NCBI RefSeq assembly: GCF_910592395.1
Contig: NC_088315.1
Location: 3,536,501-3,600,500, forward strand
DNA from: Lineus longissimus
Taxonomy: Eukaryota; Nemertea; Pilidiophora; Heteronemertea; Lineidae
Direction: 5' to 3'
Length of the DNA: 64,000 nucleotides
Positions 25,301-36,945 of this stretch are shown one piece after another. Position numbers and translations under genes: made by a program. The notes below the pieces were generated by a model. That model saw only the letters and a list, made by a program, of their open reading frames with translations, was not told where the DNA came from and searched no databases. How positions within the stretch are numbered: position 1 is the stretch's first letter; each line of letters opens with the position of its first letter.

Positions 25301-25725
25301 AGACACTCAGTTCCCTGTTTCAGGTCACGTTCCAGGTCATCATCTCGAGGTGGAGGACGCAGCAGGCGTAGGTACTCGAGGAGCCGCAGCAGGTCCAGGA
25401 GTAGGAGTTATAGTAGATCGCGATCTAGGTCGAATGACCGCCACTCTAAGAGGAGGTCAGTATGCACTGTTTCACTAATATTCAGGACGGGCTAACATTT
25501 TTAAAGCCATTGTCAAATCCCCTTGTTTAGTTAACCTCATAATAAGTTTATGGCTTAGTAATTAAGGATCAGTTTAACTTTAAAGAAACCAATTTGAAAG
25601 TAATGTTCTGATTTGGTTTCAGGTCTCGTTCCAGGTCACGCAGTCACCACAGCAGGAAATCACGATCTCCGAGTCGGCACAGTAGTCCGGGCAAAGATGA
25701 CGACAGGAAAAATGGAGACCATTAG
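22384..25725 (+). CDS. SRSF7: SR splicing factor, SRSF7/9G8-like (RRM + CCHC knuckle + RS domain)
   Basis: Nuclear RNA-binding splicing regulator. Exons 22384-22475, 22675-22866, 24738-24917 (or 24926), 25324-25455, 25623-25725; total 232 aa, phase 2 at every junction. The N-terminus (1-31) is rich in D/R/S/Y. The RRM (about 33-105) shows RNP2 KVYVGDL and RNP1 GFAFVEY. A CX2CX4HX4C zinc knuckle ([14 protein letters not shown]) follows at about 130-143, diagnostic of SRSF7 among small SR proteins. The C-terminus is an RS domain split over three exons. Exon 1 opens at an acceptor (22368), so a 5' non-coding exon lies upstream. Human SRSF7 is, as I recall, about 238 aa but lacks the 30-residue N-terminal DR-rich stretch. 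Orthology is inferred from domain order. Confidence 0.93.
23190..23880. repeat. low-complexity and minisatellite block in SRSF7-like intron 2
   Basis: It contains a short (ATC)n tract at about 23206-23226. About eight 25-bp units of GATCATCCTAAGGTCAACTGA type follow (23280-23470), then AACCCTACTGAATTC repeats near 23660-23710. No exon-like ORF is seen. Confidence 0.7.
24021..24152. mobile_element. 132-bp hairpin, MITE-like
   Basis: Left arm (from 24021, TAAGGTACCTTCCCCATAGAG) and right arm (ending 24152, CTCTATGGGGAAGGTGCCTTA) are reverse complements with few mismatches over about 50 bp each. They enclose a loop of about 30 bp. It lies in intron 2 of the SRSF7-like gene. No target duplication beyond TA can be claimed. 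Confidence 0.7.
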
Positions 25726-26450
25726 GAAATCATCCTGACGTGCACCCAGAATATCACTTGCTTAAGACTTTGCATTTTACATCCAAATGGACTATGATCT
25801 TATTACTTACACGATATTTAGCAACGTTGTCTGGCGTGGCTGTTAGAAATTTGCCCATTACTCCTTCAAACATAATATGACTATCAGAAGCATACATGTG
25901 TATTGGTGTTGATAATGGAGTGGATATTAATGCTTACTGGTGTTTTAGATAATGATGTGTTAACTCCAGCAATTGAACAAACAAATTTTCTGTTGTGCAT
26001 TTTGTATTTGATGTGAATGGAAGTCCAAAACCTTTTTATTTGTTTTTATGTGCATGAGGTGAGAAGTTGATTCTTGTATTGAGAGATTATGAAAGAATGC
26101 TCTTCAGTGTTTTATTTATATTGATTTTCATGACCGAGAAGAGTGACCACAGATATAAGCTACTTGTTAGATATTCTATTGAAAATAAAGTGCATAAAGA
26201 CAAGCAGCACCTTGCACTATTGAAGGTTGTATAGGTTTGGTTCAAATATTTTAAAACAATAATCGGAATTTTCCTGTACATATTTGAAAACACGTCTCAG
26301 AAATTCTGCTTCACGATAGGAGCTCCTTCATACTTCCTCACCTCGCTCAGTAAAAACACTTAGTAACTTTATGTACTGTAACTTGTGGTATGTGTAGTTG
26401 TGCGTTATGGGAATCATTTGTAAAAGAAAATAAAGTTTTTATCAAATTGC
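25726..26450 (+). other. SRSF7-like 3'UTR with poly(A) signal
   Basis: The stop TAG is at 25723-25725. AATAAA at 26429-26434 is followed by a T-rich and then GT-rich tail, a good poly(A) site. The second satellite array begins some 30-50 bp after it. Confidence 0.7.
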
Positions 26451-26479
26451 CATTTGTGTTCTGTTCGGAGATGTAACTT

Positions 26480-28000
26480 GTGGTCAACCTGCACTGCCTT
26501 CACCACAACTCCACCCAGTGACTGAGGTGGTCCACCTGCGCTGTAACTCGACTCGGTGACAGCAGAGGTGGAAGACCAGTACTGGTTTGCCTGCCTTTAC
26601 AACTTGATCCAGTGACAGAAAAACTGGTCAATGCGAGTATTGGGAGTGGCCCAACTGCACCACAACTTAGACAAGTTGCCTACCAAAACGGACCGAATGA
26701 CAAGACTGTCTCTGGTGCACCTCAAATTCCCAACACAGAAGATGATGTAAACTACGCTCTTGAAAAAACTCAACCTGACCATAGAGACAGAGACAACAAA
26801 TAGGCCTGCTTTGTCATCGACATCCTCGAGAATACAGCCACCACCTGGCCATAGAGACGACCCCGCATACATTTGGGACGACAAGAGCACCTCCAATGGA
26901 TAGAGCTGTTGTCCTCTCTTGAAGACAGTCTCAACCTGACCAGAGTACCAACAGATAGAACTGCTGTCTCATTGGCATACTCTTGATTACAGTCACCACC
27001 TGGCCATAGAGATAACGCCCCATACACTGGGAACAACATAACAGCACTTGCAACCAAGACCAGAGCGTACTGAATGGCCAGGACTGCTTTCTATATGCGA
27101 ACCTGAAGACAGTCACAACCTGGTCATAGAGACACTGACATTGATGTACTGGGGGAAACACCAGTTCGGTGCAATGGAAATAGCTGCCTTGTCAATGCTT
27201 CCTTGAAGACAGCCACCACCTGGCAAACGAGACACAGTCAAATGCACGTTGGGCACGACCAGAGCGTACTGAAATGGCCAGGGCTGCTTTCTCAATACGC
27301 CCTTGAAGACAGTCACCTGGCCATTGTGACGCAGTCACACGTACCAGAGCAAACTGATATGGATAGAGCTGCTTTCTCAATGCGCCCTTGACGAAAGTCA
27401 CCGTCTGAACACAGAGACACAGTCAAATGTACTAGGAACAACTCCAGAGCGTACTGCAATGCGACATTGAAGACAGCCACCACATATGGCCAAAGAGACA
27501 CAATCAAAAGTACTGGGGGCAACACCAGAGCGGGCTGCAATGGCTAGAGGCGCTTTCACAATGCTTCTTGAAGACAGTCACCACTCAGTCAGATGTACCG
27601 GGAACGACACCGGGGCGTACTGCAAAAGCTAGAGCTGCTTTTTTATGCGCATCTGAGGACAGTCACCACCTGGCCATCGAGACGCAGTCAAATGTACTAC
27701 GGGCGATACCAGAGCGGACTGAAAGGGATCGAGCTAGCTGCTTTCTAAATTGGACTATGAAGACAGTCACCACCTAGCGAAAGAGACAAAGTCAAATATA
27801 CGGAGGGCAACACCAAAGGGTACTGCAATGGAAAAAGCTGCTTTCCCAATACGACCTTTAAGACAGTCACCACCTTGTCACAGAGACACAGTCAAATGTA
27901 GTTGGGACAACACCAGGGCGTACTGCAATGGATGGATTGCTTTCAAAATGCGTCCTTGAAAGCTGTCGCAACTTGTCCATAGAGACAGCGTCATGTGCTT
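26480..28000 (+). repeat. satellite array 2 (about 100-bp unit)
   Basis: The block CTTGAAGACAGTCACCACC + TGGCCATAGAGACA recurs near 26919, 26981, 27103, 27201, 27302, 27387, 27465, 27568, 27655, 27758 and 27859. Between blocks lie ACACCAGAGCGTACTGCAAT and GCTGCTTTCTCAATGCG segments. Typical spacing is about 100 bp, with shorter variants. The core matches array 1 (CTTGAAGACAGG.CCAACC + TGGCCATTGAGACA). Overlapping ORFs are repeat artefacts. Confidence 0.88.
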
Positions 28001-28627
28001 TGGGGAAACACCAGGCTATTCCTCGTGTACAGTTAGAGAACAAATTAGTTGGTGAGCCTACCCGACCCATTTTGTGATGGAAAGACACACATAACGATCC
28101 TTATAATCCCGGACTGCTGCAACGGAGAGAGAAATTCGATCAGCGGTGTTTGACAGCGGTTTCTATCGCATCCCGATCAAGGCTTATGAGGACAAAGTCA
28201 CAACTAGGAGGCGAGGACAAGACCAGATGTACACACGCAGTAAAATGCGTCGGTTATGTTGGTTGAGGCTTGTCACCACCCGCGGTTTAGCAATGTCCTC
28301 TAGTCCCAGTGGCAAAAGTGTCCTTCCCTATGGCATGGTGACGGATTAAGGTAAGGTTCTACAGTAACCCAAGACTTCCAATACATGTGAAGAAGTAGAA
28401 AATGTCCCCCCTTGAGAAGGGTCCGGCCCTATCGTATTCTGACGAAAGAAATTCTGAAACAGTAAAATTTGCAGGAAAGACCGGTAGTTTGTCCAGATGT
28501 GCGAAGTTTTGATTCCCACTACGCCAACCGGACTCCGTTGAGGGGAGGCTACGGACCCAGTTAGAATCGCCAAGGACCAATACAATGAAGTTTGACAAAA
28601 TTTGTCGGGGACGTGCAGTGCACGTTG
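28001..28627. other. spacer between array 2 and SLC22 3' end; nothing recognised
   Basis: No exon, RNA or repeat could be identified. A TTTATT at 28628-28633 (AATAAA on the minus strand) marks the likely end of the SLC22 transcript. Confidence 0.4.
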
Positions 28628-28853
28628 TTTTATTATTCACCAATTACATCTCAAATAAATTATTAATAAATTATTCCGAGAATGTTATGAAACTCTGATT
28701 TGAATCCGTTGTGGTACATGTGTAGCACTTTGGGTCTTAGTTCCATGGCCCTTCCCTCTCCAATACAATGCACATGTATATATAAACAAATTACAAAAAG
28801 ACACGATCAAAAGGATGAGATCCATTGGGCACACACTGTACTGCTTATCTATT

Positions 28854-31800
28854 TTAAGCTGCGTGAGTTTTGTCATCAACGGCTGTCTCCGCATCAAATG
28901 TGTCCAGCATTTCTTTACTGCTATGGTATTTTCTGAAATCGAAGAAAGATAATGTACAGTCGTGTATATACAAATGATTGTAGAGCGGAATTGAATTAAA
29001 GGCCTACGGGATACACCCCGGACGAAGAATGAATTGTCTCAGGAGTGAAAGAAAGGATGGAGGCCACACCTGTTTTATAAGAATCGTATCTGGTCAAACC
29101 TTACCCACGTCGTCCAAAGTTCTCCCCGTCTTCTAATGACTCTGGCAAAGCCTTGTTTAGCGTCTCGGGGAGGAAGAAGTTCATAACGCCCGTGAATACA
29201 CCCATACAGCCGAAGATGATCAGGGGCAAGGGCCGCCAAAGATCCTCCTGTAATACAAGCAGATTGATATATTTAAAACCAGTTGTATATATTGATGAGG
29301 GGCCGTAGAGTCTTGTTCATCCGCGGCTTCGTTGATGGGGTCGTTGCAGACGATTTCGCAGCTTTTTTTGCTTTAGCAGCCCAATAACTTTGTTTTTTCA
29401 AGAAAAAAGTTTGGGTTGGCAGGACGTATAGGCGATGACAGGGGTGCCCCTGCCCTGGCCTGGCGAAGGTAGAACCAGTTCACAACTGAGTCATAATTAC
29501 ACCTGTACCTACCAGCCTCGCTAGCTGTGGTGAGAGGAGCGCCCCTGCCCTGGCGAAAGAAGACCCAGTTCCTACTCCAATATTCCTGGCGACTGTTGGG
29601 AACAGCTCCGCGGAGAAGATATAGACAGTTCCGAATGCGCCCTGGAAGGTGCACTTCGCAAGCATCACAAGTGCCATGGTCAGAGGCTGTAGATCTGAAA
29701 TTCAGATCAGATGATTTGGATTAATGGATGATTACAGAGTACATAGTTTGTAATAATCTTTGACTTGAAGTTTCCCTGGCAAAAACAAATCTTTAAAAAC
29801 AGCAAACAGTGGAGGTGCGATTAAGGAATATCATCAGAAGCAATGTTTTCCTTTAATTTGACGACCTGGCAATGGGCGTGAAGCGTATTGCGTCGTTGGA
29901 GGACGATGGGTGTTTTCTTCTCAGCATTCCGGGATGCTGATCTAAATTGAAGTCTGAAATAATACACGAATGGCAATTTAAAATTTTAGACACATACCTG
30001 GTCGATTTAATAATGGAATGGCTGAGAACAAGCATAGTCCTCCAAAGAACAGGAACCCGCCCATTGTGTATCGCCTCCCAACTTTCTGCATCAGGAAGAC
30101 ACAGATGGGGTAGGATGACATGCTTGCAACGCCGCCTAGCGCCGTGGTGAGGAAGGCATTCGCGCCGAAACTCGTTGGCATGAGGATGAGACCATAGAAG
30201 AGAAGGCTGGTGGTAAACCTGAAATTACATGAGCGCCGGATCGAAAAATTTAAAGTCGATCGGTTCTTCAACGACAAGTTTCTCAATCGACTGAGTTGGT
30301 CATCATTGATATTGAATAACAAAAATTTGAAATGCATTTCCGGATCTTCTCCTGCCATATTTGTGAACATCGGTACAGAATCGCTTTCTTAGCAACCCAA
30401 ACAACGGAGGGAGAAGGGAGGGGTAATAAGAATGTGTTCAGTAATTTTCATGACATTATTTTCGCAGCCCACAAAACTGGAATTTGATTTTGAAAAGCGG
30501 AAAACTCTTCAAGAAGGATGTTCTAATCGCAAGATAAGAGTTAGATATGGCGACGATGCGGAATCCCCAACGAGGTCCCAAGCTACACACTCACATCCAA
30601 CTTGGAGTGAATAGTAAGCTTACCGGCACGCTATAGAAAACTGGAAAGCACTTTGTGACAGTTACAAATGTCGATGGTGGGAGATTGGTAGATGCGCCGA
30701 ATCGTCGGTGTTTCCATTCTGAGCTTCTGGGTCTTTCACTCGGTAATACCCCCTCAGTAATGCGGGTGAGGGGATAGGAAGCAACTGACCCTGGTATGCG
30801 TATGCGAGGATGAGGTGTCTCTCGAGGTGAAAAAACCGACTGACCATTGTAAGAATATGACGAGCGTGATTTTCCTCAGGTTTGGAGTCCGCAGCAAGTC
30901 GAAGACTGTACATTTCTTCTTCGTGGCGGCTTCCCGTTCCTGCAGTGAAAAACATCCAACAATTTTACGACTATGGAAAGAAACTCGGATCTGTCCCATT
31001 CACTTGGCCTGGGCGTCTCGACGCCATTCACGTTTTAAAAAATCCTTTATACCTAGCAGTTAAAAGAATCAGTATAAGCAAGATGATTGTTGTATACTCA
31101 TGTGAACCGAGATATAAGCGTTGCCCTTTTTGGGTCAAGAGGACGACTTTGAGGGAAGAGAGTAATTCTTCATTTCCAGGATCATGAATAATCCTTGTCA
31201 CCACTAACCGCTTCGGTTGCTTCTTTTAACCACTTGTTGTCCGCCGGTAAGGGTCGTCTGTTCCACTTAGCCATTTTCCTGAGGATCGTTTCTGCTTTAT
31301 CTATCCTGTCACGTGATATCAACCATCTTGGCGATTCGTCAGCTATCCTGAAAAAGGGGATTGAGAAGTGTCATCCTTGCACTCAATAAATACCATTTTT
31401 GGGGGAGGCACGCACCCCTCCTTTGGGGGGGGGGGGGAGGCACGCATCCCTCCTTTTGTCGGAGAGGAACTTTTTTTCAGGGAATCTCTTCCGAAAAGGT
31501 ATAAGGAACTATTACTCAGTAAATTTAGCTCTCGTACCATGCAGAAGTTAGTTAGTCAGGAAATTAGTTAGGAAAGAATATCTAATTATTAAAATGTTAA
31601 GATGTAGATGATCGGAAGATAGCCACTTTATCCAAAAGGTTAATAGTTAGATTTTAGATGCCAACTCACAAAAATGCTAAAAGCCTAACCAGAAAGTTAA
31701 TAATTACATAAAGTTGGATAGAATGCCCACTTACCAAAATGTTAAGAGGTAGATGACCGGATAGATACCCAGAATCAACTGGAGTGTGATGTGGTTTCTG

Positions 31801-33461
31801 ATGAAATATGCAAGGCCGGGGAGTGTGAACATACCAATGGTGAATCCCCAGTGGTACGGCACGCACACGGGGACTCGGTATTTCAGACCTGTAAACTCGA
31901 CCACTGAAATACAACGGACAGCGCGTTTGAAGAGAGTGCTATCAATTAAAGGAAGACAATAAGCACGAGCCAGATAGATCAGATTAAGTTTCACGAAGTC
32001 GTTAACAGTGATCTACCTTCTCTCACTGGAGTATCAGTATTATTCCCCTTTCCGTTTAGCATCATCTTTCTGGAAAAAAATGCAACGTACCCATAACAAA
32101 CGCAATGGCAAAGATGGTTCCGGCGCCAGCACCCGTGACGAACCTAACCCCGATCCAGGCGTAGATATTCGGCATGAAGGCCCCCACGGTCCCGCCGAGG
32201 ATGGTGGTGAGAATAGTGAGTAAGAGTGCCACCTTACGACCGAATCTGGAAGGAAATGCGTCAAGTTTAAGCCAAAAGCGGCAAGTGTTAGAACAGTGTC
32301 TTGGATATCCAATAAGGTAATAAAAAAAGGGGATTGCTGAATGCGTATTGAAAGACTTCATCCACGCTTTCAGAAATCCCCTCTTTATAATACCTAATGG
32401 AAAGACTTTGACTACTACATGTAATTGCAAGATGTCTGTTCCAACGCGCGTTTTACGAAACAGGCGGTAGCTTCGATGACGAAGCCATTGATTCGTTCAT
32501 CGTCATTGTCATTTGTGACCTGTCAGTATATCCACGTCAAGTGTCGGTGGTATAACCTACCCATCTGAAATAGCACCAAAGAAGGAACATCCAAACAGGA
32601 AGCCCATGAAGTAGACGGATTGGGTCATGGAAGTCAGCCATTCTCTATCACACACGAGATCAAACTGCAACAGAAAATAATCAATTAAACTCGGATTCGT
32701 CATTTAATGAGATTTCGAAGAGCCATGAAATTGGGTTGTCTCTAAAACGGCCTTTAGAACCTACGTATGACGTCCAACAAAATCTACATCGGAACACTCC
32801 ACATACCAACATACGTTCTCTTATAATCCTTCCTGTTTGAACTGGCTAGAAACAAGAGGCTCAAGGGACTGTCGCTCGGCTGATAATAGGACGGTTTCGC
32901 AACTCTTACGAAGGACGAACTCGATAAAATACATTTTTACAGACTTCGTCGCGTTCGTAGCACTTTGTAAGGGTTGCGAAACCTGCATTTTGTAAGGTAA
33001 ACTTGCAGTGATCTAAAATATTTTTCTTAAATTTTACATAAAACATTGATTATGCATTACGGTACCTGGCTGACAATGGTAGACTCAAAAACAGACTGAT
33101 CGAACGTCCAGGCCGAACAACCAACAGTACTTGTCATATTATCAACCATCAAGCTTCTGTTCCAGTTGATCAAGTCCGAATAAGAATACTGTGTAAAGTT
33201 CAGCGCAAATCGTCTGCACTTGCTGAAGATGACGTTAGCATCACGGTTGGTCTCCTCCGGTATGGCGATGTTCTTTTGTTGCTCATATGTCAGGTTGCGT
33301 AGCTCTGGTATGTCACACCAGTGATCCTGATCTGCACCAAGAAAGATGATCGACAGGGTGTGGAGTCCGGTCGGCCATCCCGAGAAACACAGGATAAAAT
33401 ACTGGAAGATTTGATATCTATTAAATGATCCGATCCGTTGCAGGATATTCTCGAACGCCAT
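28854..33461 (-). CDS. SLC22-family organic ion transporter, complete, 10 exons
   Basis: Major facilitator carrier of organic cations/anions or carnitine at the plasma membrane. Exons: 33461-33066, 32664-32561, 32245-32091, 31903-31735, 31347-31209, 30939-30845, 30218-29998, 29694-29513, 29247-29105, 28932-28854; phases close to give about 560 aa. Features in order: MAFENILQRIGSFNRYQ start, a long glycosylatable first loop (NLT, NFT, NRS, NMT sequons and several Cys), FESTIV then FDLVCDREW, GRK after TM2, ESPRWL and DKAETILRKMA in the central loop, TM7-TM10, ELFPTVARN, and FLPET..KALPE(S)LED at the end of TM12. ESPRWLIS-type sequence suggests the OCT/OCTN side, but substrate cannot be assigned. 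The frame stays open upstream to 33737, so a longer N-terminus is possible. One alternative donor (31202) was rejected on phase. Confidence 0.92.
31388..31462. repeat. G-rich tract with duplicated GGCACGCA segments in SLC22 intron
   Basis: A run of G near 31423-31438 is flanked by two copies of GAGGCACGCA(C/T)CCCTCCTTT. It is a small unstable or quadruplex-prone site in the intron between exons 4 and 5 (minus strand). Similar long homopolymers occur at about 33787-33802 (G) and 38519-38532 and 61399-61413 (C). Confidence 0.6.
32893..32983. repeat. hairpin repeat in SLC22 first intron
   Basis: GGTTTCGCAACTCTTACGAAG and its near complement (ending TAAGGGTTGCGAAACC) flank AAAATACATTTTTACAGACT. 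Related sequence (AATACATTTACG..TTCGT, then AAACCTGCC) appears at about 36117-36200 and 36440-36540, so it is a dispersed family. Confidence 0.6.
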
Positions 33462-35030
33462 CCTCTGGCGAGATTTGGAAACGAGGGTTGCAACTTCTCT
33501 GGTATCTGCCGAACCGTTTGTAACTGGGCCGAGGGTGTGGCCGTTTTCCTCGGTCCCGAGGCCCAATCTGTCGTCACACCTAGAATAGAAGCTTATAATA
33601 GAGAAGCTGTCAAGATTGTTGTTTAAAAATGCCGCGGAAGGCCCAATGATCATGATTTGTTGTTGTTGTACATTTGCGGGTCGTCGCACCTGGAGCCTGG
33701 ACTTGAGAAAAGGACTGAGTCGTCGGCAACCAAACATTTCAAAAGCATGCAGCAGGAATTAGGTAGGGTAGGGGACTGTAGGCTCTGGGGGGGGGGGGGG
33801 GGCAGAACACCAGGGTTTTTCTTAATTCAGTCCTGTACAAGTGCTACCCCAACTTACATTTTAGGATTTGTAACAATTTCCAACAATCAAGGAAAATTAA
33901 GTAGCAACAACCGGCCTGAAAATTGTGCCCTACACATAGATAGAAATAAGGCCAGCCTTATAAACATGTAAGTTCAATATTTATCTAACATATCAGGCGA
34001 TTTCTGGGCCTTCGAATTGGGTCGTGTTTGATTTTCAGGACTTTATAATCGAACTAACGAAATCACGAATCACGAAATATATAACATTTCGGTGTAAGTA
34101 AAAATTCAGAAAATTAGTACAACTCGAAATATCGTTGAACCGAGCGTTCTTTCTATAACCTGTATTACATGTATTAGGTAATCAGGAGACTATGTCTTTC
34201 AGGGGACAGATGCCTCCCAAGTTCACCAAATAACGTGTTTTTCATGCAGTTTTGGTCGATGTTATGACAAATGAAGCAATACGGGCAGGTTCTTCTCACT
34301 ATCTATAACAAAATGCGAATTTCTTGCAATCAGATAGGATAAGAGTGACGAAAGACATAAGTTGAAGAGAAATCCCCACTCATTTCATGCAAGTGGCTGA
34401 CGAGAATAATGAAATTAAATGTCATCGGACTTACTGTTAGTCCTTGTAGCCCTTTAATGATGGCGAGGAGACTGATTCCCCGCCGGCAGAAGGCTTTAAC
34501 GCTTCGCAATCATTGCTGAAGGTTTAGATGAGCTAAAGAGGATGCTGGGATCTGCTCCCTTGGCATAACCGACAAAACACAGGGTTTGCATATTGTATAT
34601 TTTGAAAATGATATCGTCTCAAGAAATATCACTTACCTCTACCAATACGCCCAATAAACAATAGTGAAAATGACAAGCAATGGATAATCTCTATTGGGTT
34701 AATCCGTGAATCCATGTCGGTGATGTAAGACATGATATCATTAAGACATTATCACGTAGCATATGTTGTCATGAAAGTGTATGTCGGGTCACCAAAAGTG
34801 TAACATGGGCTTCTCAGGAAATTATTAAAGAAAAGGGCGCGAATTGCTCCAGCTTCATAACTTATATCTGACTCAACCAAGTGGATAACACCGCTAGCTA
34901 CCGGTAGTTGGTAAAACCAAGACGCAGATTTGGACGCTGGACGCTAAGTTTTGTATCATTGAATTTCACTGCCTGGATTCCATGAACTTCGCCTCAAGTT
35001 CAAGATGAATAGTTTATTTGATTTGGTAAC
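33462..35030. other. upstream of SLC22; no gene recognised
   Basis: The first 276 bp are an open upstream extension of SLC22 exon 1 in frame. Beyond 33740 there is a poly-G tract (about 33787-33802) and otherwise unremarkable AT-rich sequence. I see no TATA box or CpG-rich core. Confidence 0.4.
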
Positions 35031-35729
35031 TATGGGCGGTTATTGCCGCAAATATTAACCAACGCGCGAGGGATAACAGTTACTCCTGGAAGCCGATGAG
35101 GCGTATAGTTCGTGGCGCGTACAGCTGTAATTTCTAAAATCTGCATTTCCTAGAATCGTCGTGAGGGATAGATACCGCGAGCTCTAGAACCCGCAGGTTC
35201 TAGAACCGTGAGCGATAGATCCGTTATGTGGCGCCACTGTCGCATATTGACGTCGTCGTATTGTTTTTGCTGTAAGCGACACTACTGTCAGTTGGCCTCA
35301 ACACGTGGTACTTGTCACTGTCAGAAAGCGTGTACATGCGTAGGCTACTTCCGTTGCAATTTTAAAAATGTGCGACCAGTCGCAGCTGTAGTAGAACAGA
35401 ATAATCATTGTAAATCATAAATGGACGAAGTAGCACAAAAATGATAATGTTGCTGTGTCGCTTACAGCAAAAACAATACGAATATGCGACAGTGGCGCCA
35501 CATAACGGAAATAGTTTGAACTGCTATCGCTCACGAGATAGTCGCGCCACATAACGGATTTTTTGGAACCTCTGAGCTCGCGGTATCTATCCCTCACGAC
35601 GATTCTAGGAAATGCAGATTTTAGAAATTACAGCTATCCGCGCCACGAACTATACGCCTCATCGGCTTCTAGGAGTCACTTGCTATCCCTCGCGCGTTGG
35701 TGAATACTTGCGGCAATAACCACCCATAG
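35031..35729. mobile_element. foldback element of about 700 bp
   Basis: Left arm (about 35031-35290) runs TATGGGCGGTTATTGCCGCAA ... CTGCATTTCCTAGAATCGTCG ... CCGTTATGTGGCGCC ... TTGTTTTTGCTGTAAGCGACA. The right arm (about 35455-35729) carries the reverse complement in the same order from the outside in, ending GGCAATAACCACCCATA. The arms are about 265-275 bp, with small indels, around a loop of about 160 bp. No transposase is present, so it is non-autonomous if it is a transposon. A target duplication is not evident. Confidence 0.75.
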
Positions 35730-36780
35730 ACGAGGTCCCCGACCAGGACAATTAAAAATGCATAAGTTCAATATACACAATTCATGGACTTCGAACATTT
35801 TAATCGATTTTTGCGATTGATAGTTTGGGTCATAGATGTAATTTTCATTATTGTACGCGCAATTGGCGATTGTTTCTGGCTTGTTTTTTGGCAAATGTTA
35901 CCTCAGTTCATTCTGCTGACCAGCTATGAAAAATAGCAAATTACCCGTTTTGTGGGCATAGAACGGCAGCCCAGGGCCTTCGGGGTAGCCGAACTAGGTA
36001 TCAACAGATTCTTTCAAATAAACCGGCCGAGTGTTGGAGTGGGTGGGTAGGGGTCATCAGAGATGAAAAGAAATGGTTGTCTGCCGACTACCGCCGGTAC
36101 CCGTGTGCCGTTGTGCGTGGAATAAAATACATTTACGCATTTCGTCGTTCGCCAAGCTCTACTTTCTAATTTGTAAGGCCTTTGAAACCTGCCTTTTGCC
36201 GTTGCCCGCGGAAAGACCTTGGCCTGTTTTGGCATGCGTCAATCAGTGTCACCTGCTTCCATCCTCGCCGTGCAAGTCGTGAATCTCTCCCAGCTGGCTA
36301 TAAGCAGGTCTTGGAATTGGTCCGAACGGAACGAAGTACGAATGTATGTGGTGTCATCAAATGCTCGTGAATTATCGTTTATATTCTAAGTTTGGGAGGA
36401 CTCGGGCAATTTAAAAAAACCTATATGTACCAAGTACGTAAAATACATTTATTTGAATACATTTACGTAGCCTATACTTAGTCGTTTTCGTAAGGCTTGC
36501 AAAACCTGCCTATTGCCGTTTCCCGCCGGAAACCTTGGCATGTCTTTCAAGTGTCAGCTGTGTAACTTGCATCAACATCCTCGCCCCACTGACCAAACTC
36601 TCGCATTTTGTGCACGAGGGACAAATCAGCAAGAGAAACACGTCAGAATTACGAGGTTGTCCAAAATCTCAATCCCGACAGTCTGGCGTCGAGACATTTG
36701 AAATAGGCTCCGTCTGCAGCTCCAACTTCAAAGTGATGTCAAATTTGGACGGGCCAGCCAGTGCAGAGGTGAGCGCTGCA
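35730..36780. other. intergenic; duplicated dispersed repeat, no gene
   Basis: Two diverged direct copies (about 36117-36260 and 36440-36590) share AATACATTTACG, AAACCTGCC, TTGCCGTT.CCCGC.GAAA and CATCCTCGCC. They relate to the hairpin at 32893-32983. No coding exon is supported. Confidence 0.5.
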
Positions 36781-36784
36781 CGCT

Positions 36785-36945
36785 TTTTTCACGTGGCTTC
36801 ATTTTCATTGGCTAATTTCCGCACTGTGGCCAGCGTCCTTTTTTACGTTGCTTTATTTTCATTGGCTCGTTGAGCCACAGTTTATGACTTGATTGGCATG
36901 CCAAGTATCCGATATAAAGGCGTGCCGGGCGTTCACCAACGCATT
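36785..36945 (+). promoter_or_regulatory. TATA + triple CCAAT promoter
   Basis: Inverted CCAAT boxes (ATTGGC) lie at 36807, 36861 and 36892. A TATA box (ATATAAAGG) lies at 36912, and a plausible start near 36942. The first two boxes sit in a tandemly duplicated module (ACGT.GCTT.ATTTTCATTGGCT), 54 bp apart. A CACGTG E-box is at about 36791. Spacing is textbook for a strong, inducible or cell-cycle promoter reading rightwards. Confidence 0.6.

Noticed and set aside
26597-27959. Overlapping ORFs of 60-99 codons across 26.6-28 kb
   Set aside because: All fall in satellite array 2 and repeat the unit.
31202-31347. SLC22 exon 5 donor at 31202 (gtgaca)
   Set aside because: It would leave phase 1, which does not match the next exon starting at GAACGG in phase 0. 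The gttagt donor after 31209 fits.
33066-33737. SLC22 start at the first Met of the long open frame (33737), adding 92 residues
   Set aside because: The SLC22 family begins directly with M.F..(L/I)L..(I/V)G.F..YQ, which starts at 33461. The extra stretch has no family resemblance, but it cannot be excluded as an extension.
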